Source: Alectoria sarmentosa (taxonomy: Eukaryota > Ascomycota > Lecanoromycetes > Lecanorales > Parmeliaceae). From it: DNA of 64,000 nt. The stretch covers positions 62,001 through 126,000 of the forward strand of contig WOGZ01000035.1 in the NCBI GenBank assembly GCA_009733775.1, in the 5' to 3' direction. The number at the start of each line of letters is the position of its first letter. Position 1 is the stretch's first letter. This document shows, piece after piece, positions 56,660 through 64,000 of the stretch. The notes beneath the pieces were generated by a model that ran no database searches, was not told where the DNA came from, and saw nothing but the letters and a program-made list of their open reading frames with translations. The position numbers were made by a program, and so were the translations under genes.

Positions 56660-58477
56660 ATGACGGACCAGACTTCTGCGTCATCTTCTGAGAGAATGTA
56701 TGGGTCGCAAGAGCCACTGGAATCTCCGCGGCAGTGTACTTCATGCTGGTCAATCGCAATTCCGAGAATACGAGCAATCGAGATCATCAATGGCCAAGCT
56801 AGAGGACGAAATTTTCTAATTGGCCAAGATGCATCAATAAATAAGAAGCCCAGGCCTCCGGCAAAACGATTTTGGTATTTCAGAATGTCTCACGCATGGT
56901 GGGGTCTTGAAGCCCTAGCATCAGTCATCTCTTTTGGTACATTTGCGGGTCTGGTCGCTGTGTTGGTTAGTTCCAAGGGCCATCCTCCAGAGGTGTTCAC
57001 GCATTCCTTTGGTGATCCTGACACATCTTGGTTAGCTGATCAAGTAAGCCTGAACGGACTGGTCGCCTTCGTAGCCACGATTATTAGAGTGGCGCTGACG
57101 GCAACCTTGGCCGCTGCATTAAGTCAAGGCAAATGGGTATGGCTTTCCCAGTCTTCAAGATAGTCTGGTCACAGCCCGAAGCTTGGAGACCTCAAGACTT
57201 TTGATCAGGCTTCCAGAGGCCAGTTGGGTAGCTTGAAGTTCTTGTGGAAAATGAAGTCCAAAAACCTTGCCTGCATCGGCACGTTATTGACAATTCTGAC
57301 TTTGGGATTCGACGTGTTTTCACAACAAATAATTGGCCTCGGTGACCGTCTCGTACCAGACGCCACAGCCATCGCCAGCGTTCCCAGAACCGAATTCTAC
57401 AGCTCAGGTTCTACTGGAACGCACACATCGTGGTACCCAGACCCAGCCATGAAAGCCTCAATCAAGACAGGAATCATGATGGAGAATGTTCCTGATCTAA
57501 CTGTCTCCTGCTCGACTGGAAACTGTACGTGGCCCATGATACCTACATTAACAGCTTGTGGAGCCTGTACCAATGTCACAGCCAGCTTGAGTCGCACAAA
57601 CGATACCTGGCCTAATATCTATATGCATACTCTTCCGAACGGAAAGTCCTGGACTGGCCCTGGTCCTGATCTCTTTCGTAATGTCCCCTCTCAAATGCTG
57701 GACATGGTTGTCTCCCATCACAAGTATCATGAGGTTAATCAGGACGTAATGGATGAGGGGGATCAGCCATTGTACATCGTGAATTTTGGTGTTATAGGTC
57801 TACCGTGGCGCCCTAATTTGGTGGCAGAACCCAATCCAGCTGAGTTCCATGCCACGGCATGTGCTCTGTGGTGGTGTCTGCAAGCTTACCAGATCACAGT
57901 AAATTCGACTCAGCAGTTGCAGACAACTGTCCAGACCTGGAGTCAAAGAACCTGAAGTGGGCAAGACCAGCTGGATGGTAGTCCGGCCGGGATCGAGTTC
58001 AAGAACATCCCACCGGAGTTTAACGTGCTTCCCGGCACGACTTGCGGCATAAGTCAATGGGCCTTGAGAGGAATCCAGGTCGGCTTCAGTGATTTATTCG
58101 GCGGTAGCATCGAAGGGAATTGGAGGTCAATATACTCATACAACGGGGACCTGATACAATTCATCTGATCGGGTTCGCAGGATATGAACAAATTTATCAA
58201 CAACATCGCCGTGAGCATGACCAACGGCCTTCGCACCCAGGCTCCCGCAGACAAAGCGACCCATGGCTACTATGCTGGCACAGCCTACTCTATGTAGACG
58301 TACACCCGCGTCCGCTGGGCCTGGGTCGTACTTCTTGCTGCAACGGTGGTCGGAAGCGTCTTTTTCCTGCTTGCAATCATATGGCAATCGAGGCGCTGTG
58401 CGGTTCACGGTTAGAAAGATAGCGCGTTGGCTCTTCTCTTCTTTTCCTTGCCACCGAAACTCGTGCAGAAGGGATAA
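56660..58477 (+). pseudogene. DUF3176 membrane protein gene with five in-frame stops
   Basis: DUF3176 proteins are fungal multi-pass membrane proteins of unknown function. One reading frame, without any frameshift, encodes the whole family profile: transmembrane segments (LEALASVISFGTFAGLVAVL, LNGLVAFVATIIRVAL), the KWVW block, DLKTFDQASRGQLGSL, the third helix (CIGTLLTILTLGFDVFSQQ), a Cys-rich ectodomain (CSTGNCTWPMIPTLTACGAC) and the last helix (WAWVVLLAATVVGSVFFLL). It is interrupted at 57161-57163 (TAG), 57953-57955 (TGA), 58166-58168 (TGA), 58295-58297 (TAG) and 58412-58414 (TAG), the last where the family has Trp before KDSALALL. No introns with acceptable sites remove them. All can arise by single transitions (CGA, CAG or TGG), so decay is by substitution. 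Confidence 0.82.
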
Positions 58478-58909
58478 GGTGGACTGGATCATCCGGACGA
58501 GATGATGAAAAAAGTGGGGGAAGAGGGGGTGATATTGCGCGAGTATAAGGATCAGTGGCACTTTGAGAGCCGTTGAGACCGCTTTTCTGCTTTGACAAGC
58601 ACAATTTTGTATCAAGACGCCCTATTGAGCGTAAAGTGCGCATCTCTCCCCACTCACTCGCTCATAGAAGCATATGATGAACGTCAGACTTCGAAACTGT
58701 AAAGTGACGAGGGGTGACTTCTCCACGGCCGAAGTCAAAAGTGGGCTCAAAGGCGCGAAAGCGCAAAAATGATTGAGAGCAAAAGCCAAACGTGCCTTGT
58801 AGATGTAAGAACTGACTGCAAATTCAGACTGCAGCAAAGGTCCTTTCCTTGCGTGCGATTCTTGCGTCTAGAAGCCATCTTGTCTCTCAGCGATGTTTGT
58901 TTTTAGATA

Positions 58910-60181
58910 TCACGCAGAAGCAGCAGGTACTCCTTTGACAACTATCTTTCCCACTCCCAACTGATTCATCAACAACTCAAAGGCTGCTTTCGCTTCACTC
59001 CATTCGAAGGTATTTGCAATCGCAGGATGGATCTTGTCAGCGTCTACTCTGCGCGCCAAATCGTCGCCCATAGCCTTGCTCGAACCTAGTTGTCCTCGCA
59101 CTACGAGTCACACAAAGTCAGCGGGTCAAGGGGCCAGGACTGTCATCGCATTCACACGCCGGACTTGCCTGTCTTTGCACCGAAGAGGATCGCCGGAACG
59201 AGATCAATCGCCTTTGCTGGCGTCAAAATCCCTACGAGGGACACAAGTCCGCCCTGCCGGAGACTTCTCAACGAATGCTCAATGGTGCCTGCTCCACCAA
59301 CGTCGAGTACCAAATCCACGCCTTTGCCATTGGTCATCTTCATCACTTCTTCGTCCCAATTCGGAGTGTGCCGATAATTGATTGTGTAACGGGCGCCTAG
59401 TTGCTTCGAAAGTGCCAGCTTCTGGTCTGAACTGGAAGTAGCAATCACGGTCGCCCCCGATGCCGCTGCAAGCTGGCCGGGAATAACGTGTCAACTCGTG
59501 TCCGCAAAAACATCATTCCGACCACGCACCTGAATAGCAATGGTACTAACACCACCAGTTCCTTGAACTAGAACCCATGTCCCCTTTCCCACAGGCTGCT
59601 CCGGTGAAAAGAAAAGCGAATGACAAGCCGTGCCCCCAGCAGTAGGCAACACGCTCGCCTCTTCCAAGCTCAGATGCGCCGGAGCTTTGATCAATCGCTC
59701 ATCACCGACGACCATGTATTCTGTCAAAGTCCCCGCCACAGTCCCCGCTCCCAAGGCATTTGTGATGTCAAAGTCTCTCTGGTCTCGTCCGCTGAGCCAG
59801 GTGTTGGGATGCAAGATCACTCTATCACCTACCGTCCATACGGACTCGGGGCCTCCTTCTTCTACGATACCTGCGGCATCACTGCAGGGTACTAGGCCCG
59901 CGGAAGTTTGCACGGGGTAAAGGGGGGAGGAGGTCAGAACGAGGAGGTCGCGGGCGTTGAGGGCGACTATGCATGATGAGTTTAGCGTACCATCAGCGGA
60001 GTGTTACTGCCGTCATGGTAAAAGGGGACCTCCCTCACAGACCTGCGTGGATACGAATCAAAGCTGTGTTTGGTCCAGGAACAGGCTTGGGAACGTCATG
60101 GAGTTCAAGGTTGGCTAGGGCTTCGGGAGATTGCCGTGATGCATTTTTGATATTTTGGTTAACTTGCCATGCTTGAGGCAT
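58910..60181 (-). CDS. MDR-family NAD(P)-dependent oxidoreductase
   Basis: Medium-chain dehydrogenase/reductase of the zinc-alcohol-dehydrogenase-like/quinone oxidoreductase type. The substrate is unknown. Four exons (60181-60043, 59966-59530, 59472-59169, 59100-58910) join in frame to 356 residues. Conserved parts: GroES-like N-domain (ALIRIHAVALNARDLLV, VPCSDAAGIVEEGG, VGDRVILHP), nucleotide-binding VQGTGGVSTIAIQ and VDLVLDVGGAGTIEHSL, and the C-terminal FEWSEAKAAFELLMN. The catalytic-zinc Cys of true alcohol dehydrogenases is not evident, which favours a non-zinc reductase. The third intron (59101-59168) starts with GC (GCAAGT). Confidence 0.88.
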
Positions 60182-61544
60182 TGTGGGTGGAATTGACTTT
60201 TACGTTTTGGATCGAGCAAGTACCTCGCGCTGGAAGTTTTTTCAAGGGAGGGGAGGTAGCAGGAAGTATTCGAATGTTGTGTTTGATTTCAAAGCATTCA
60301 TGGGGTCACGTGATGCACTAGGACACACAATCATGTGTATTAGAAATCGTTGTTAGCTTGGGCCTGTATTACAAAACGGGCTCATTCAAGTCCACGTGCT
60401 CCAAATTCCTTCTCAACTCGGCAGGGAGAGGATGCTAAAGGCTGAGACAGGGTACAGGTTTCCTGTGGGACAGCTTGGAGACGCCAACTTTTCATAAATC
60501 GTGCATCACTCTGCCGTTGACAGCAAATTCTTATGGTAGGCTGTCCCAAGAACCCTGCTTCTCGAGCTCGAACTGTCCTCACAGAGGGCAATATCGCGGT
60601 TCGTAAACTGGAGGGAATCTGCAATTCCAAGGGCTCGTTTCAGTCGATCGTGCTCTTCATGACAGACAGAGGTCCCCAAACCGACTTGTTTCCAGGGTTC
60701 CAAGCCGTTGGTGTTCCGCGGATCATCACTTGAGTGGTTGGGCGTCAAGTCCATAGACGCCAGACTCGAGAGGAACGCCATCACCAGTTGCCGAATAAGA
60801 ATAGTAAATCGTCCCCCAAAGCATGCTCGAAAACGTCGAGAGACCTTCGAAATAGGATCAGAGATATTGTAACTCTCAAGCCATTCTCCACTTCCAAAGG
60901 CTCCGTTCCAAAAAATTGAACGCACTGAAAGGTCAGACCCCTAAGCTGAAAGTCAGATCACGCTCCTGCGCAAATTCTGTTGCCTCAATCGTTGGGACTC
61001 GTACCTATGAGGAACTCCCTGTTGAGTCAACATGCTGTTATCCTGTCTTCCTATTCCCCAACTCTTGGCGCCTTCATGAGGGGAGTCGGGATATGAGCTG
61101 CCTGAAAAGTCGGCAAGCTGTCAAAAGGAGTGCCAGTTGCAGCGGTCCAAACTTCCTAGAATTGTGAAAAATAACGCAACGAAGCGCAGATGTCGGGTTC
61201 GATAAGTGCTTTCATGGGCTCGTCATCAGACAAAAGCTGTCACTATTCTCGATTTGCTACCCTCAGAATTGCATGGAGCACAAATGTATGTGGACAATAG
61301 TGTCAGTCTTCCTATCAGTTTGCTGGGAGGTTCCCCAAAGTTCGCCCTTCGTTCAAGGCCAGCGACCTGTATAACACATGAAAGTCTGGAATTACTGTAT
61401 TGTAAGATATGCCTAGCCATATATTGAGATCACCTCTAGCTATGCGTTGCCGAGAGCAAGTCCCTAGGAAACGGCCACCCTTATGCACAACGAGGCAACT
61501 AGGGAGGTATAAGGGCATATTCGCAGAGAGATGAGTATTAGGTC
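60182..61544. other. Intergenic region with a weak 139-codon frame
   Basis: Upstream of the MDR gene. A minus-strand frame at 60506-60925 (139 codons) has no recognisable motif and no supporting start context, so it is not called. An E-box is listed separately. Confidence 0.45.
60306..60313. promoter_or_regulatory. Palindromic E-box TCACGTGA
   Basis: An eight-base palindrome matching the RTCACRTG site of Cbf1-type bHLH factors, 125 bases upstream of the MDR start codon. A CBF1-like gene is present at 17295-18255, but a regulatory link is only an inference from the motif. Confidence 0.4.
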
Positions 61545-63998
61545 TCAAATATCAATCAGCTTCTTCTTTTGGGCCGCCTCGTTCGCTACCTTAGTCAAAG
61601 CCTCCAAATCACCGCTCATCTCGCACATGCCTCGGAAGATACCCCCTTCTCTTGAGATAAGCTCCCAAGGGGCGTCATACTCAATAACTTTACCCTTGTC
61701 CAGGACGAGTACTTTATCATAGTCGATGATTGTCTGCAGACGATGAGCAATTGTGAGGATCGTGCTTTCCTTGACATCTCGCAGAGTGTCTTGAATCTTG
61801 CCGTCGGTGGCGTAGTCAATCGATGCGGTAGCCTCGTCCATGAGTAGGACGCGTGGAGCTTTCAGTAGAGCACGCGCAAGACAGAGAAGTTGACGCTGAC
61901 CTTGTGACAAGTTGGATCCAGACTCGGCGATGGGTGAGGACAGGTTGGTGAAGACATTGGTGTTCTCTCGAGTGTTTGTCATTTTCTTTGCAAGATCGTT
62001 ATCGCTATCATCATCTGAATCATTCTTCGAAGATGGAGGAGACTCCGGTGGAGTAGGCAGATTAGGCACAACAGGAGTTGCCAAAGATGATCCAGCAGCG
62101 GAGATAGGAACCCCTATCAGCTGTACTCGGCGTAGAGTAGCAAAGATTTCTTCATCTGTGAAGAGACTGAAAGGATCCAGATTGCTCCTGACTGTGCCGG
62201 TAAATAAAGTTGGGTCTTGCGGAACAATAGTTATTGCTTGTCGTAAGTCTTGAAGGCCGATCAGACCAATATCAACGTCGTCGATAACGATCTTTCCCTC
62301 GACTGCCTCCAAGCCACGGAACAGTGCCAGAGCAAGAGAGCTCTTTCCAGCCCCTGTTCTCCCCACAATACCCACCCTTTCTCCGGGTTGAACGCTGAAA
62401 GTGAGGCCTTTGAGAACAGGCTCCAGATCAGGCCGGTATCGCGTTGTGTAATTCATGAACTGAATAGCCCCTTGACTGGGCCAGTTTCCTGCCGGGCGAG
62501 CATCGTCAATTATTGCCTTGGCCTCCTGCTCAACTTCGATGTATTCCTTTACACGCTCAACAGAATTCATGTTTTGCTCATTCATAGAATACAAGCGGAC
62601 TAGCCAGAGGACGTTCTCGGTGAACATAACAGCGTAAGTCAAAGAGAGACCTGCGGAGCCAGCATCGATAGTTCCTATGCTCAGTATGACGAAGACACCG
62701 GCAAAGAATGCTACGAGGGCACCAGTGAAGTCCACGCGTAATGCAAGCCAGCGATTGGCAGCCCAAAGGTAGATGAATGGTCTGTTGTGGGTATCGACAC
62801 GACTTTGGTTGTCTCGGATAAAACGCCTCTCGTCTCCGTAAGCTCGAATCGTGACAATGCCGCTCAGTGTCTCTCCAAACTGCTGATAGAGAGGACTTCG
62901 CTGGACTGACTCCAGCCGTTTCAGGTCTCGGGAAGATCTCAAATAGAACTGCCCGATGGCGAAGTAGATGATGGTGATGAAAAAGCCTGCGATGAGGAAG
63001 CCGGGGGTAATGACGGAAATAAGAATAACAATGCTGATCATTGAGAACAGGCAGCCCAGCACACCAACCGCAACGGGGGCGACGTCCTGATCTATGGCCT
63101 CTATATCTTTCGAGAATCTGTTCATGAGCTGACCTAGAGGAGTAGTGTCAAAGAATTGCAATTTTGCTCTTGATACTGACTGAAGTAGGCGCGTATGAAG
63201 GGTCCTGGATGCTCTCAAAGACCCCCAGAAGATGTAACCTTCTCGTATGAGAGAGGCGAAGATGTAGAAGAGCGAAAGCAACGCGTATATGATCAAGTAA
63301 TGCCACGCATCTATTTTGTCATCCGAAGATGCCATGATCTCGATGGACGAGGGTGATTTGGAAGAGAGGGGTAGACTCCAGAAAGACGTGCCGGTCGAAA
63401 AAGAATTCGAGGAGAGAGCGGCAATGTGGAGATGGCTGGTTGTATGTAGGTTTTTTCCAGTCGCCATCGAGCCTACACTTTCAATACTTCTTGCGTACCG
63501 ATTGGCCCATGTTCGAATCCATACGTTGCAGGCCACGGAACCTATTTGTTGCAATCCGAAAGCGAAAAAAGCAAGCAGCCAGTAATGCCATGGACCCATA
63601 GCGACAAGATACATCTTGATGACCTTGATGTTGACACTGCCTGTGGCTTTGGCTTCGGTCCTGATATTAGCATTTTCAGCCTTGCTCTTCGATTTGGACT
63701 CCGGTTCCATTGGTCCTCCATTCAAATGACCGTTCGCTTCCGGCATTTGACCATTGGTGTCTTTCTTGGCTTTATCATCAAGGTCCAGCGCTGATAAATT
63801 TCTGGAAGGTATTTGCGAGCCACCCTTGGAACCCGGTCTGGATTTGAGAAGCTCGTCCCCAAGAGCTCCCGAAGCCAGCACCTCGTCAGGAGAACCTTGA
63901 GCTGATATTTTGCCATTCAACAAGGCCACAACATGATGGGAGCGTGGCACACAAAGTGCAATGTTGTGAGTGACGAGTATACAAGTCCTGCCGAGCAT
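61545..63998 (-). CDS. ABCC-type (MRP/Ybt1-like) transporter, C-terminal part
   Basis: A partial gene: the frame runs off the right edge of the window, so only the last 817 residues are seen. The segment begins in the end of nucleotide-binding domain 1 (CILVTHNIALCVPRSHHVV), continues through a second membrane domain, then NBD2 with Walker A GRTGAGKSS (about residue 543), Q-loop VPQDPTLFTG, signature LSQGQ (about 696) and Walker B VLLMDEATASID (about 716). An acidic Ser/Pro-rich insert between Q-loop and signature (KNDSDDDSDNDLAKK) recalls vacuolar Ybt1/Bpt1/Vmr1-type transporters. Those move conjugates or bile acids into the vacuole, and the substrate here is unknown. Confidence 0.93.
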   Translation of the reverse strand: MLGRTCILVTHNIALCVPRSHHVVALLNGKISAQGSPDEVLASGALGDELLKSRPGSKGGSQIPSRNLSALDLDDKAKKDTNGQMPEANGHLNGGPMEPESKSKSKAENANIRTEAKATGSVNIKVIKMYLVAMGPWHYWLLAFFAFGLQQIGSVACNVWIRTWANRYARSIESVGSMATGKNLHTTSHLHIAALSSNSFSTGTSFWSLPLSSKSPSSIEIMASSDDKIDAWHYLIIYALLSLFYIFASLIREGYIFWGSLRASRTLHTRLLQSVSRAKLQFFDTTPLGQLMNRFSKDIEAIDQDVAPVAVGVLGCLFSMISIVILISVITPGFLIAGFFITIIYFAIGQFYLRSSRDLKRLESVQRSPLYQQFGETLSGIVTIRAYGDERRFIRDNQSRVDTHNRPFIYLWAANRWLALRVDFTGALVAFFAGVFVILSIGTIDAGSAGLSLTYAVMFTENVLWLVRLYSMNEQNMNSVERVKEYIEVEQEAKAIIDDARPAGNWPSQGAIQFMNYTTRYRPDLEPVLKGLTFSVQPGERVGIVGRTGAGKSSLALALFRGLEAVEGKIVIDDVDIGLIGLQDLRQAITIVPQDPTLFTGTVRSNLDPFSLFTDEEIFATLRRVQLIGVPISAAGSSLATPVVPNLPTPPESPPSSKNDSDDDSDNDLAKKMTNTRENTNVFTNLSSPIAESGSNLSQGQRQLLCLARALLKAPRVLLMDEATASIDYATDGKIQDTLRDVKESTILTIAHRLQTIIDYDKVLVLDKGKVIEYDAPWELISREGGIFRGMCEMSGDLEALTKVANEAAQKKKLIDI

Positions 63999-64000
63999 CA

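Noticed and set aside
57161..58414. Stop-codon readthrough or recoding in the DUF3176 gene
   Set aside because: Five stops in different contexts, none followed by the CTA readthrough context, and one at a family Trp. Substitution decay is simpler.
60506..60925. Minus-strand open frame of 139 codons upstream of the MDR gene
   Set aside because: No recognisable motif, no signal peptide, no conserved composition. It could be chance or a relic; not enough to call a gene.
1..64000. CRISPR arrays, operons, bacterial promoters
   Set aside because: Spliced eukaryotic genes throughout; none of the tandem repeats has CRISPR-like repeat-spacer spacing.

Overview
The window is nuclear DNA of a filamentous ascomycete (Pezizomycotina). 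Genes are split by short GT-AG introns with CTGAC/CTAAC branch sites near the acceptor, and gene content (SUN-like SLP1, DUF3176, UstYa-family, CBF1-type bHLH, SNZ/PDX1, fungal ARG7) is typical of that group. The class cannot be fixed from sequence alone. A family of about 145-nt repeated introns (below) resembles the introner-like elements described mainly from Dothideomycetes.

Layout: 1-1.6 kb low-complexity non-coding; 1.6-6.1 kb SAC3 (mRNA export); 7.1-7.9 BTB protein; 8.3-9.5 NTA1-like amidase; 10.0-11.5 F-box-like protein; 12.4-13.0 decayed UstYa-family gene; 14.2-15.4 alpha/beta hydrolase; 17.3-18.3 CBF1-like bHLH factor; 18.8-19.1 a 235-bp MITE; 19.3-21.7 SEC61 alpha; 22.3-23.7 ARG7; 24.6-28.4 exocyst SEC8; 29.2-30.2 PDX1 and 30.9-31.6 FUN14 (divergent); 31.7-35.0 importin-13/Kap122-like karyopherin; 36.7-37.7 secreted lysozyme-like protein; 37.9-40.5 aminopeptidase P; 40.6-42.3 ORC2; 43.0-45.4 GH53-like secreted glycosidase; 45.7-46.3 NDUFA12; 46.7-48.7 membrane-anchored Ser/Thr-rich protein; 49.0-49.7 putative secreted protein; 50.0-51.6 PGS1; 52.5-55.2 SLP1; 56.7-58.5 DUF3176 pseudogene; 58.9-60.2 MDR oxidoreductase; 61.5-64.0 3' part of an ABCC transporter running off the window. 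Most are unrelated housekeeping genes, with no sign of a biosynthetic cluster or operon-like logic. Several work in membrane and secretory traffic (SEC61, SEC8, SLP1) or mitochondria (PGS1, NDUFA12, FUN14, ARG7).

The most notable observation is an intron family. Eleven introns of 143-150 nt, in seven unrelated genes on both strands between 8.5 and 48.4 kb, carry a related core at nearly the same distance (50-55 nt) from the donor site. Two of them (F-box gene and GH53-like gene) align without gaps over all 148 nt, with 110 identities by hand count. Most other introns here are 36-93 nt. This looks like a dispersed, intron-generating repeat. Other points of interest are four GC-AG introns, two pseudogenes inactivated mostly by transition-type nonsense changes, and a TA-flanked MITE.
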